From the NCBI GenBank assembly GCA_009782085.1, contig WQUN01000203.1, forward strand, positions 1 to 42,631: a stretch of DNA of 42,631 bases, written 5' to 3'. The DNA comes from Bacillota bacterium. Its GTDB lineage: Bacteria; Bacillota; Clostridia; Lachnospirales; WQUN01. Of this stretch, positions 29,557-38,002 are shown in pieces. A model generated the notes under the pieces. That model did no database searches, had not been told where the DNA came from, and worked only from the letters and a program-made list of their open reading frames with translations. The position numbers and the translations under genes are program-made. The number at the start of each line of letters is the position of its first letter. Position 1 is the stretch's first letter.

Positions 29557-31703
29557 TGCGCCAAAACCTCCCCATCCTCTGTCAGCGCGTACAATTTGCC
29601 GCGGATAATCCCCCTTGCGACCTCCCCCGGCCGCGCCTCCATATCCGCCGAATCGGTATACATATTTATCACGTCCGCCAGCAGCCTGGTGAAAACCGGC
29701 CGCTGCGACTTGACCGACTGCGGGTCGTACCCGAACTCCACCGGGCCGAAGTAGGCGAGCGCCGCGCCGCCGGACGGGTACTCCCGCATGAACGCGTTGG
29801 CCGCGGGCATGATCCGTGTGCCGGATTGTCCCTCTTTATATTCCACCTTGGAGACTTCTATCGTGTCGGGGTGAAGGCCCATCCAGCCGTTCATCGCCTT
29901 GTAGGCCCCGTATTCGGCGAACCTTTTGAAGCGGCCGTCGCGGACGGTGAAAACCGCGCCGTGTCCGGTGGTCTTTTCGGAGCCGGGCAATATGCCGAAC
30001 AGCTCGTCGTACTCCGGCACGCGCTCCAGCTCCAGGCCGAACATCTGCCCGACGGCGAACACAACGCCGCCGCCGAGAACCCAGCCGCGGATCTTCAGCA
30101 GGACTTTTTTCCTGCTGAACGCCTCCGCCGGCATGATCAGCAGCCTGAACCGCTCCAGCGCGCCGTCCAGGACCATGTAGTCGCTAACGGGCATGATGTC
30201 CGTCCGCTTGCGTATATACGTGACGATCGGCTCTATGCCCTCCGGAATGCCCTTGCCGAGCGCGCCCAGATAGCACGGCCAGAAGAACGCCGCCTTGCGC
30301 GTCGGCGAATGCCCCCCGCCAGAAGGCGGGCTTCCCGCCGCGCCCCCGCCTATATTTTCCGGCTGTTCCGCTGGACCCGCGGCGTCCGGCGCGCATGAAG
30401 CCTTTGCCTCCGCGCCAGGCGGCGGAAGCCCCCCGGCCGAAGGCGGGTTCCCCGCCGCGCTCTCGCCTTTATTTTCCGGCCGCTCCGCTGGGCCCGCGGC
30501 GTCCGGCGCGCATGAAGCCTTCGCCTCCGCGCCCGGCGGCGGAAGCCCCCCGGCCGAAAGCGGGCTTCCCGCCGCGCTTCCGCCTATCAGGGGCAGGTAC
30601 CGCGTAAAGCGGAGCGTCCTGTCGTTTGATATGGTAAAGTCGTTTTCGTCCGGGAGTTTGAAAATATTGTTGTAGTAAAAGAATATCTGGCGGTTCCCGT
30701 ACGCGCCCGAGCCGAACATGCGGGCCGCGACGCCCTCCGGCGTCAGCGGGCCGACGGGCTCGAGGCCGAGGTACGCGCCGTAAAATTCGCAGGCCGAATG
30801 CGTGTAGCTCGTCGTGAAGAAATTCTCGAAAAAGCGGTTGCACTCGTTCGTGAGGCGGACGCCGCCGCCGTGCCGGGCGCAGGCCTTCGCCTGGGCCGAG
30901 AACGACGAGGCGTGTTCCGGCTCCTCCTGGCCGCCGGTGCACATGTAGACTGGCGTGTCCGGGAAGAATTTCCGGCAGGCCGCCATCCAGAAATCGACGA
31001 AACCGGTCATCGAGTCTTTGTACCAGTCCAGCTCGTCGAAGCGGGCCGTCAGGGAGGGGGCTTTATGCGGCAGGAACGGGCTTATCTCGCCGAAGGACGC
31101 ATACGGATAGTTCCAGGCCGCGCACAGCGCCTTGATCCCGCCGTACCTGGCTTGCAGCCATTCCCGGAAGGAGGCCGCCGCGAGGCCGCCGCCCATCCAG
31201 TAGCCGGGATGCGTATGGTAGTCGCCCGGCCAGTTGCCGATCACGGGCATGATGGCCTCGCCGTAGTCGCCGCAGATCCCGGGCTGCACGGACTCCAGGA
31301 CGCCCCAGGGCAGATAGTGCGCCGCGAACGCCTCCAGCACGCGCTCGACCTCCGGGCGCAAAAGCGGGTTCCATATCGAGTCTATCGGGGACTCCTTGCC
31401 GTGCTCGAGGCATACGAGGCCGAGGTGATCGGGACTTTTGAGCCACCAGCCTGGCGAGGCGTATTTCGGGCCGATCAGTATGAACGGCACGTATTTCAGG
31501 CCGGCGTCCCGGATCAGGCCGACCCGCCTGTCATAGCGGCCCCATTCGAACCCGCCGCGCTCGTTCGGCTCGAAGTCCTTCCAGAAGGTGTATATCTGGA
31601 CGGAGGTCACGCCGGCGGCCTTCATCTGGTTAAGGATCGACGAAACGTCGGGGCGGTCCCAGATCTGCTCTGCGCAGACGACTATTTCGGGAGCGGAGGA
31701 CAT
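29553..31703 (-). CDS. TIM-barrel glycosidase (GH42/GH14-like) with an in-frame repeat insertion
   Basis: A 716-residue protein. The barrel begins ILNQMKAAGVTSVQIYTFWK, with EWGRYDRRVGLIRDAGLKYV, as in beta-galactosidase and beta-amylase clans. GICGDYGEAIMPVIGNWPGD probably holds the acid/base glutamate. The C-terminal half (YMVLDGALERFRLLIMPAEA, GWVLGGGVVFAVGQMFGLEL) looks like the glutamine-amidotransferase-fold trimerisation domain of GH42. Between them, about residues 372-465 are low-complexity: two 39-residue repeats plus a partial one, of DNA origin. No signal peptide, so it acts in the cytoplasm, perhaps on imported oligosaccharides with the SDR. The family choice is not certain. Confidence 0.75.
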   Translation of the reverse strand: MSSAPEIVVCAEQIWDRPDVSSILNQMKAAGVTSVQIYTFWKDFEPNERGGFEWGRYDRRVGLIRDAGLKYVPFILIGPKYASPGWWLKSPDHLGLVCLEHGKESPIDSIWNPLLRPEVERVLEAFAAHYLPWGVLESVQPGICGDYGEAIMPVIGNWPGDYHTHPGYWMGGGLAAASFREWLQARYGGIKALCAAWNYPYASFGEISPFLPHKAPSLTARFDELDWYKDSMTGFVDFWMAACRKFFPDTPVYMCTGGQEEPEHASSFSAQAKACARHGGGVRLTNECNRFFENFFTTSYTHSACEFYGAYLGLEPVGPLTPEGVAARMFGSGAYGNRQIFFYYNNIFKLPDENDFTISNDRTLRFTRYLPLIGGSAAGSPLSAGGLPPPGAEAKASCAPDAAGPAERPENKGESAAGNPPSAGGLPPPGAEAKASCAPDAAGPAEQPENIGGGAAGSPPSGGGHSPTRKAAFFWPCYLGALGKGIPEGIEPIVTYIRKRTDIMPVSDYMVLDGALERFRLLIMPAEAFSRKKVLLKIRGWVLGGGVVFAVGQMFGLELERVPEYDELFGILPGSEKTTGHGAVFTVRDGRFKRFAEYGAYKAMNGWMGLHPDTIEVSKVEYKEGQSGTRIMPAANAFMREYPSGGAALAYFGPVEFGYDPQSVKSQRPVFTRLLADVINMYTDSADMEARPGEVARGIIRGKLYALTEDGEVLAQ
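30311..30590 (-). repeat. 117-bp (39-codon) tandem repeat inside the glycosidase gene
   Basis: Unit starts at 30311, 30428 and 30545 (the third partial), beginning GCCCCCCGGCCGAAGGCGGG or a close variant. The period is exactly 117 bp, so the frame is kept. Each unit starts with palindromic DNA (CCCGCCTTC-type) and encodes SAGGLPPPGAEAKASCAPDA in the reading frame of the enzyme. Ali composition is GC-rich non-protein-like repeat DNA. Confidence 0.88.
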
Positions 31704-31792
31704 ATGGCACCTCGGGGTTAGGGATGGAAAATGATGTTTAGGGGTTGGTTATATGGAGAATGCGCAATGTAGAAAATGCTTACATTATCCGT

Positions 31793-32674
31793 TTATTTAA
31801 AAGTAATCTGGTCAGCAAGTTTGTTCACTAAAGTATGCGCTGTATTCATGAAATTTTCTTTTTGGGTTTCATCCTCAGCTATACTAGCATGAAATATAAA
31901 CCATGTAGCGCCATAAACGTCGCTTATATATTTCATTTGCCGTAGCATTTCCCATATTTCCGGTTCATAATAGCCAAAATATAGTTTCAGCATAAGCTGT
32001 TGGTCTTCATCTGTCAGTCCGACACAGTTAGCAAGATGGGCAAAATCAAAAAATCCGTCACCATATCCGCAATACTCCCAATCGATTATGCAGACGCTAT
32101 CACCATCATATAAAATATTGTTATTGAATGTATCATTATGAGAAAATACTTTATATAGTAATTTGCTATTGCTTCTTATTTTTCTAATTCTTTCAACTTC
32201 AGCCATAACTTTCCCTGTTCCGGCGGGAAGCCGCATATTGCATATTCTCGCTGTTTCTATATATTTGTTAAGCTGGTCATAAATACTGAAAATTCTGTCG
32301 ACCTTAATATTGTCATGAACCAACTTCAATGCTCGGACATACTTTTTCATGATTTCAGGGCTGCTGGCATCGTCGCCTGAAAGACATTTTCCGGCAAAAA
32401 AATCCGTTATCAAATATTCTACGGCATGGTCTAAATTATATACTTTTGGAGCAATTCCAAGCAAATTTGCTTGTTGAATTGCCTGCGCTTCTTGCACCGT
32501 GTCCAATCCCAAATACGGTGTCTGTCTGCTGTTGTTGATTCTAACACAATAAATTCTATCGGTACATTTTATTTTATAAGTTTTATTGACATATCCTCCC
32601 GGCAATTCTTCACAGTTGACTTTAATGTCACTAAAAATACTTTCTTTTTCTATGATTTTTTCAATGGTTAGCAT
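31793..32674 (-). CDS. LicA-like choline/aminoglycoside-kinase-fold phosphotransferase
   Basis: A 293-residue protein kinase-like fold. The N-lobe has ELPGGYVNKTYKIKCTDRIY and CVRINNSRQT. The catalytic loop is FSHNDTFNNNILYDGD, with Asp in HND, and the metal Asp is in CIIDWEYCGYGDGFFDFAHL. This is the LicA/ethanolamine-kinase pattern, so choline or a related small alcohol is the likely substrate; partner genes (licB, licC) are not present. The gene is much richer in A/T than the window average, with AAA/TTT-type codons, pointing to recent transfer. Confidence 0.85.
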   Translation of the reverse strand: MLTIEKIIEKESIFSDIKVNCEELPGGYVNKTYKIKCTDRIYCVRINNSRQTPYLGLDTVQEAQAIQQANLLGIAPKVYNLDHAVEYLITDFFAGKCLSGDDASSPEIMKKYVRALKLVHDNIKVDRIFSIYDQLNKYIETARICNMRLPAGTGKVMAEVERIRKIRSNSKLLYKVFSHNDTFNNNILYDGDSVCIIDWEYCGYGDGFFDFAHLANCVGLTDEDQQLMLKLYFGYYEPEIWEMLRQMKYISDVYGATWFIFHASIAEDETQKENFMNTAHTLVNKLADQITFK

Positions 32675-32813
32675 CTTGTCCTGCCCCTAGACAATATAAA
32701 TTATCTTCGTAGCATTTGCTACGCATTCTTCACCGAATATCCTCTTCTATATTTATATCCTGAACCGTTATACCAAATCCGCCGCCATCTGTCAACATTC
32801 CGCATTTTTGTAC

Positions 32814-32846
32814 CAAGCTCGGCGCGCCGGGGTCGGCGCGCCCTAC
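32814..32846. repeat. GGCGCGCC-type repeat, single-arm copy
   Basis: CAAGCTCGGCGCGCCGGGGT and the following GGCGCGCCCTAC match the right arm at 22111-22143, with a similar flank. The rest of the gap 32675-32918 is AT-rich and ends with degenerate TTCACTAT tandem units near 32890-32920; no gene is seen. Confidence 0.8.
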
Positions 32847-32918
32847 AACTGTTGTGTATATTGTATATTCATGCGCTTGTCATGTATTTTTCATTATTCA
32901 CTATACACTATTCACTAT

Positions 32919-35438
32919 TCACTGTTTCCAAAACTCTCTCAGCCTCTTTTCCACCTCCCCGCTCCTCCCCACGGTCTCAAAATGCCCCCACTCCCACGGA
33001 AACAGCTCCCGATAGTCCCCCCTCAAAAACCTCCCGTCCAGCAGCAAGAGCGCGCCCCTGTCCGTCTCGGAGCGGATGACGCGGCCGGCGGCCTGGAGCA
33101 CCTTGTTCATCCCCGGGTACATGTAGGCGTAGGGGAAGCCCGCGCCGGCGGCGCTTTGGTAGTATTCGGAGAGGACGTCCCGCTCCGTCGAGATGAGCGG
33201 CAGGCCGACGCCGACCACCGCCGCGCCGATCAGCCGGTCGCCGGCCAGGTCTATGCCCTCGGAGAACACGCCGCCCAGCACCGCGAAGGCGACGAAGCTG
33301 CCGCTTCCGGCCCGCGGGTCTTTCGGTATCTCGCTGAAATTCTCCAGGAATCCGTCCCGCTCCTCCTCGCTCATGGCCTGGGTCTGTATCCTCGCCTCGA
33401 TCTGCGGGTATTTTTCGGTGAAAATCGCAAAAACCGCGCTGAGGTAGGCGTAGGACGGGAAGAAGGCGAAGTAGTTGCCGGCCTTGGCCGAGGCCATCTC
33501 GTATATCCGCTCGGCCACGGGTGCGTTGCTGTTCTCCCGGTTTTTGAGCTTCGTGGAGATTCCGCGGTCCACAAGCACGCAGAGGTTTTCGCGGTCGTAG
33601 GGTGAGGCCAGTTTCAGCAGGAAATCCTTTTCCCCGCCGCCGAGCACGTCCCGGAAGTAGGTTAGGGGAGTGAGCGTGGCGGAGAAAAAGACCGACGCGC
33701 GGGACTTGCTCTGCTCCTTGGCCAGCAGGCGCGACGGGTCCAGGCAGTAGAGCCTCACCCGCAGGTCGCGCTCTTTCGCGTTCTTTTCGGCGTAGGTCAC
33801 GTAGCGCTCGTCGTAGCCCTCCGCTATCCTGATGAAATCGCCCGCCAGGAAGTACAGCTCCAGCACGGCCTCGCCCATAGCCGAGAACTGGTTGGTTTTT
33901 AGCCAGCCGTCGGCCTCCGACAGGAATTCGCACAAAAGCGCGCACAGATCCTCAGGCGGGCTCTTGGACACCGAGACGGCGGCGTCCGTTTTTCCGTCGG
34001 CGGGGACGGCGATCTGCGCGTATCTCTGACGGAAGTATTTGACGATATTCCGAACGGACGCGTACAGCCCGGTTTTTTTCTCCAATCCCTTCGCGACGCC
34101 GGAAAAAGCCTTCCTGGACACGGTCGCGGAGAACATCTCCCGCGCCCTGTCGGCCAGGTTGTGCGCCTCGTCGTTTAAGACGGCGAACTTCCCGCCGTCC
34201 GCGAAAAAGCGTTTCAGCCGCGCGCGCGGGTCGTAGACGTGGTTGTAGTCGCACACGACGACGTCGCAGAACACCGAAACGTCGAGCTGGAACTCGAACG
34301 GGCAGACGTTGTGCCGCAGGGCGTAGCGCTCCACTGTCTCCCGCGCGATAATCGTCTCGTGAGTAACGGCGTCCAGCACGGCGGCGTTTACCCTGTCGAA
34401 ATGCCCGTTCGCCCGCTCGCAGCCCTCCGGCGAGCAGTTCCGGACCTCCAGCGGGCAGAGCTTGTCCTTGGCGGTAAGCGTGACGGAGCGTATGCGGAGG
34501 CCCCCGGCGGCCATGATATTCAGGGCCTGTTCCGCGGCCTTCCGCGTCGGCGTCTTGGCGGTCGCGTAGAATATCTTCTCTATATGGCCCTCCGCCAGGG
34601 CCTTGATCGACGGGAACAGCGCGGAGACGGTCTTGCCGACGCCCGTCGGGGCCTGGGCGAAGAGCTTTTTCCCCTGTTTAACGGCGGCGTACACGGCCAC
34701 GCACATCTCCCGCTGGCCCCGCCTGTAAGCCTCGAACGGGAAGCCCAGCGCCGCGGCCGTCTCGTTGCGCTCCGCGACGCGCATGGCGTCCGCCCGGGCA
34801 AAGGCGAGATACTTGTCCAGGAGCTCAAAAAAAAACGCCTCCAGCGCCTCTATGGTATATTGTTCGTCAAAGACGCGCGTCTCCGGCGAACCCACGCGGC
34901 CGGAATCAGCCGGGTCATTTAACGCCGCCGAGGCGTCATAGACGCGCGTCTCAGGCGAATCCACGCGGCAGTAGGTCAGGCGGAGGACGGCGCGGTCGAT
35001 GTCGCCGAGCTTGCAGTACATATAGGCGTAGCACTTAAGCTGCGCCCAGTGCCAGTGCTCCGGGCCGACGTCCAGTTCCCCCGGCGGCGAGTAGGTGGAC
35101 TTTATCTCCTCCAGGCGCGGCACGTCCTCGTCCACGCCGTCGGCGCGGCCTTCCAGGTCGAACCGGAAGCCGCCGCGCTCGACGGACATTTTAAGGAAGC
35201 GCTCCGACGTATAAGCGCCGCCGCGCTCCTTGGCCTCGGCCTTGCGGAGCCTCTGCATCGCCTGATGGGCGCGGACGCCCTCCGCCGCCCGCTCGGCGCC
35301 GATCCAGCCCGGCGTGATGCTCCCGGAGCGCATGAGGAACTCCGCCAGGCTGCGGACGGAGAGGGCCAGGGCGGGAAGAGGGGAGGCGGCGGTTGTGGTT
35401 ACAATCATTTTCGTATCCGTATCGGAACAGGTTTTCAT
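32919..35438 (-). CDS. RecB-like nuclease fused to an XPD/DinG-family iron-sulfur helicase
   Basis: An 839-residue two-part protein. Residues ~25-215 hold a PD-(D/E)XK nuclease-like domain: GRADGVDED (Asp100) and EEIKSTY (Glu111, Lys113), then a WAQLKCYAYMY helix. From ~230 it is a superfamily 2 helicase: Walker A QAPTGVGKTVSALFP (263-270), an iron-sulfur set Cys328, Cys335, Cys340 and Cys379, the DEAH box at 423-426, SATLTPLTYFRDVL and the C-terminal motif QAAGRVIRSETDRGALLLLD. XPD-like helicases unwind 5'-3'. Near residue 160 SPETRVYD is duplicated as SPETRVFD. Its ATG overlaps the cyclase stop. Confidence 0.9.
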   Translation of the reverse strand: MKTCSDTDTKMIVTTTAASPLPALALSVRSLAEFLMRSGSITPGWIGAERAAEGVRAHQAMQRLRKAEAKERGGAYTSERFLKMSVERGGFRFDLEGRADGVDEDVPRLEEIKSTYSPPGELDVGPEHWHWAQLKCYAYMYCKLGDIDRAVLRLTYCRVDSPETRVYDASAALNDPADSGRVGSPETRVFDEQYTIEALEAFFFELLDKYLAFARADAMRVAERNETAAALGFPFEAYRRGQREMCVAVYAAVKQGKKLFAQAPTGVGKTVSALFPSIKALAEGHIEKIFYATAKTPTRKAAEQALNIMAAGGLRIRSVTLTAKDKLCPLEVRNCSPEGCERANGHFDRVNAAVLDAVTHETIIARETVERYALRHNVCPFEFQLDVSVFCDVVVCDYNHVYDPRARLKRFFADGGKFAVLNDEAHNLADRAREMFSATVSRKAFSGVAKGLEKKTGLYASVRNIVKYFRQRYAQIAVPADGKTDAAVSVSKSPPEDLCALLCEFLSEADGWLKTNQFSAMGEAVLELYFLAGDFIRIAEGYDERYVTYAEKNAKERDLRVRLYCLDPSRLLAKEQSKSRASVFFSATLTPLTYFRDVLGGGEKDFLLKLASPYDRENLCVLVDRGISTKLKNRENSNAPVAERIYEMASAKAGNYFAFFPSYAYLSAVFAIFTEKYPQIEARIQTQAMSEEERDGFLENFSEIPKDPRAGSGSFVAFAVLGGVFSEGIDLAGDRLIGAAVVGVGLPLISTERDVLSEYYQSAAGAGFPYAYMYPGMNKVLQAAGRVIRSETDRGALLLLDGRFLRGDYRELFPWEWGHFETVGRSGEVEKRLREFWKQ

Positions 35439-36325
35439 GCGCCGGAGCTTCCTTTGTCATTCGATCTCCTGTACTTTTCCTTCATCTCATACATTTTCGC
35501 GTCCACGGCCTTCATTATGTCCGCCACGGCGTCTTCGACGCCGCCGGCGATCTCCCGCGCCTCGATGACGCCGTAGCTTATTGAGTAGCGGACGCCGCCG
35601 TCGCAGGCCGCGCCGATCTCAGCCAGCCTGCGCCCGGCGCTTTCCATGATGCCGGCCGCCGCCTCCCGAGGGCATTGGGGGAACAGTATCAGAAACTCGT
35701 CCCCGCCTATCCGCGCGAAGACGTCCGTCTCGCGCACGGCGCTTTTGACGACGGAGACGACCTCCATTATATACCTGTCTCCCTCGGCGTGGCCGAAGGT
35801 GTCGTTGACGTACTTCAGGCCGTTCAAGTCCAGGCAGCAGACGCTGAAAAAATCCCCGCCGCGCCCGAGCTCCGACGCGTATCTGTTCAGGATGTCCGCC
35901 GCGAAGCGCCGGTTGTATATGCCGGTCATCGCGTCGATGTACATGCTCTGGGTCATTAGCTGCTCCGACGCTTTGATCTCCGTGCGGTCCAGGCCGCAGA
36001 ACAGAAGCGCCCGGCGGCCTCTCTCCCATTTCGACGGATACCGCGTGATGCGGAAAAGCCTACCGTTTATGCTCCTGCTGTACTCCAGATCGGTTTGGCC
36101 GTCGTCCCCGCGCCGCGCCGCGGCTCTGCCAGCCGGCTGGGGTTCCGCCGAAAAGCCCGGCCTGGGCTCGAAAGCGAGAGGCGTCTCGTCCAGGAAGCCC
36201 GCGTTCGGGAAAAGCTCCCTCGCCATACGGTTCATGTATATTATCCGCCCGTCCGCCGGGTCCGCGGCGCATATGAGCACGGGCATTCTCTCGAATACGT
36301 CGGGCATATCGAGATATGTTTCCAT
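35435..36325 (-). CDS. PAS-GGDEF diguanylate cyclase
   Basis: A 296-residue soluble protein. The N-terminal ~110 residues are a PAS-like sensor (MPVLICAADPADGRIIYMNR, RLFRITRYPSKWERGRRALL). The GGDEF domain starts DAMTGIYNRRFAADIL and has CLDLNGLKYVNDTFGHAEGD and RIGGDEFLILFP. An intact GGDEF motif with RETD five residues before it means an active cyclase with product inhibition at the I-site. No membrane segment. It makes cyclic di-GMP and stands between tsaD and the helicase; no phosphodiesterase or receptor is in the window. Confidence 0.93.
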   Translation of the reverse strand: METYLDMPDVFERMPVLICAADPADGRIIYMNRMARELFPNAGFLDETPLAFEPRPGFSAEPQPAGRAAARRGDDGQTDLEYSRSINGRLFRITRYPSKWERGRRALLFCGLDRTEIKASEQLMTQSMYIDAMTGIYNRRFAADILNRYASELGRGGDFFSVCCLDLNGLKYVNDTFGHAEGDRYIMEVVSVVKSAVRETDVFARIGGDEFLILFPQCPREAAAGIMESAGRRLAEIGAACDGGVRYSISYGVIEAREIAGGVEDAVADIMKAVDAKMYEMKEKYRRSNDKGSSGA

Positions 36326-36347
36326 TCATTCCTCCAGGAATAGGATA

Positions 36348-37508
36348 TTACAACGCCAGGTTGGGCTCCGCGTTCAGGTCCGGCCCCGAAAACCGCCCTT
36401 CCAGATAATGAAAATACCCGCACGACGCGATCATGGCCGCGTTGTCCGTACAAAACACGGGCGGCGGGACGTGGAAGCCGAGCCCGCGCTTTTCGCACAC
36501 GTCCGCCATCGCGGCCCTCAGCGCGCCATTGGAGGCCACGCCCCCGGCCAGCGCGATCTCCTTGGCGCCGGTTTCAGCGGCGGCGGCCATTGTCTTTTCG
36601 ACGAGCGCCTCCACGACGGCCTTTTGGAAGGACGCGGCCAGGTCGCTCACGGGCGGCTCCCCGCCGGCAGTCTTTATTTTGTTTATCGTGTTCAGCACGG
36701 CGGATTTGAGCCCGCTGAAGCTGAAATCGTATATCCCGCCGTCCACCCTGGCCTTAGGGAAGGCGAAAGCGGCGGCGTCCCCGTCCTTCGCGGCCCGCTC
36801 CACGGCAGGGCCGCCCGGATAGCCAAGGCCCAGCGCCCTGGCGATTTTGTCGAAGGCCTCCCCGGCGGCGTCGTCCCGCGTGCGCCCGAGGACGCGCACG
36901 CGCATGGGGCCGGAAACCGAGTTTTCCTTTTCCGCCAGCACCAGATGGGTATGCCCTCCGGACACCACCAGGCACAGAAACCGCTTTCCCTCCAAATCGC
37001 CGTCGGTCAGGAAATTCGCGCAGATGTGCCCCTCTATGTGGTTGACGCCGATTAGCGGCAGTCCCCAGGCGAAGGCAAGGCTCTTGGCGAAGGATACGCC
37101 CACCAGCAGCGCCCCTTCCAGCCCCGGCCCGCAGGTGACGGCGATCCCGGCGAGATCCCCCGGCGCGGCGCCGGAAGCCAGCATGGCCTCGTCCGCGACG
37201 GAGCATATCGTCTCGATATGCCTCCTGGAGGCGATCTCCGGCACCACGCCGCCGTAGACCGAGTGGATGCCGACCTGCGAGGCGATGACGTTCGAGAGGA
37301 CTTCCGCGCCGTTTCCGACCACGGCGGCGGCCGTCTCGTCGCAGGAAGTCTCGATGCCGAGAATAAGCGCGGCCCGGCGGCCCGGCGCGCCTGGGTTTTC
37401 CCGCGCGGCTTCCGCTTCCGGGCTTATTCCGTCCCGCGCGGTTCCCACTGCCCGCTTTCCGCGCCCGGGCTTCGCTATGCCGTCCGTTTGAACCCGTATA
37501 TTTTCCAT
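36348..37508 (-). CDS. tsaD: tRNA N6-threonylcarbamoyladenosine transferase TsaD
   Basis: A 386-residue TsaD/Kae1 ASKHA-fold enzyme that attaches the threonylcarbamoyl group to A37 of ANN-reading tRNAs, with TsaB and TsaE. Motifs: LGIETSCDETAAAVVGNG, VYGGVVPEIASRRHIE, VTCGPGLEGALLVGVSFAKS, the metal-binding VNHIEGHICANF, LVVSGGHTHLVL, GEAFDKIARALGLGYPGGP and LAGGVASNGALR. About 45 residues precede the usual start (IRVQTDGIAKPGRGKRAVGT), low in structure; a later start is possible. The start overlaps the previous gene by 34 nt. TsaB and TsaE are not here. Confidence 0.95.
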   Translation of the reverse strand: MENIRVQTDGIAKPGRGKRAVGTARDGISPEAEAARENPGAPGRRAALILGIETSCDETAAAVVGNGAEVLSNVIASQVGIHSVYGGVVPEIASRRHIETICSVADEAMLASGAAPGDLAGIAVTCGPGLEGALLVGVSFAKSLAFAWGLPLIGVNHIEGHICANFLTDGDLEGKRFLCLVVSGGHTHLVLAEKENSVSGPMRVRVLGRTRDDAAGEAFDKIARALGLGYPGGPAVERAAKDGDAAAFAFPKARVDGGIYDFSFSGLKSAVLNTINKIKTAGGEPPVSDLAASFQKAVVEALVEKTMAAAAETGAKEIALAGGVASNGALRAAMADVCEKRGLGFHVPPPVFCTDNAAMIASCGYFHYLEGRFSGPDLNAEPNLAL

Positions 37509-38002
37509 CGTCCGTTTTCCCTAATCATAGTATATTCCAGCGTATCCCGCATGTTCCGCGTCATGTATTCGGTCACGGTCACGGAGCAGGCGTCCGCGCC
37601 GTCATAGACCGGCTCGCCGGCCTCCGCGCCGGTGATGCGCAGGCCGCGCCCGCTCATCCGCCCTATCTGCTCCATGGCGCGGGAGACGGCTTCTTCCTCC
37701 GGGTTCAGCTCCAGAAGCGCCCCGGCGAATAGCCGCCTCTGCTTCCGGATAAGCCCCGGTATCAGGCTTTCGTCCGCGCCGCCGTAGAGGCACTCGACAA
37801 ATCTGCCGTTCAGTTCCGCAAGGGCCGCCGGGTCTTGCGGATAATCCCCGTCCAGGTCCGTTTCCAGCAGGCTTTGCGCCCGGACGCGGCCGGGCATAAA
37901 TTTATCGGGATTCCTGTCGGCCCTGACCGCCGAAACGGCGAGCGCGAGCACAAATATCGCGGCGAACGCCGCGAAAACAGATCCGGCTTTTATGTCACGC
38001 AT
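37475..38002 (-). CDS. Membrane-anchored protein of unknown function
   Basis: A 175-residue protein, MRDIKAGSVFAAFAAIFVLA with one N-terminal membrane helix, then an outside domain: RNPDKFMPGRVRAQSLLETD, FVECLYGGADESLIPGLIRK, MEQIGRMSGRGLRITGAE, and YMTRNMRDTLEYTMIRENGR ending WKIYGFKRTA. The ending resembles the strand-rich closing segment of NTF2-like lipoprotein domains, which is a guess. ATG 38002 overlaps the upstream gene stop by 8 nt; TTG 38026 is an alternative start. It belongs to the sigma-factor operon. Confidence 0.65.
   Translation of the reverse strand: MRDIKAGSVFAAFAAIFVLALAVSAVRADRNPDKFMPGRVRAQSLLETDLDGDYPQDPAALAELNGRFVECLYGGADESLIPGLIRKQRRLFAGALLELNPEEEAVSRAMEQIGRMSGRGLRITGAEAGEPVYDGADACSVTVTEYMTRNMRDTLEYTMIRENGRWKIYGFKRTA

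Noticed and set aside
30295..30675. Plus-strand frames in the 117-bp repeats
   Set aside because: Repeat DNA is open in several frames; only the minus-strand frame joins two real domains.
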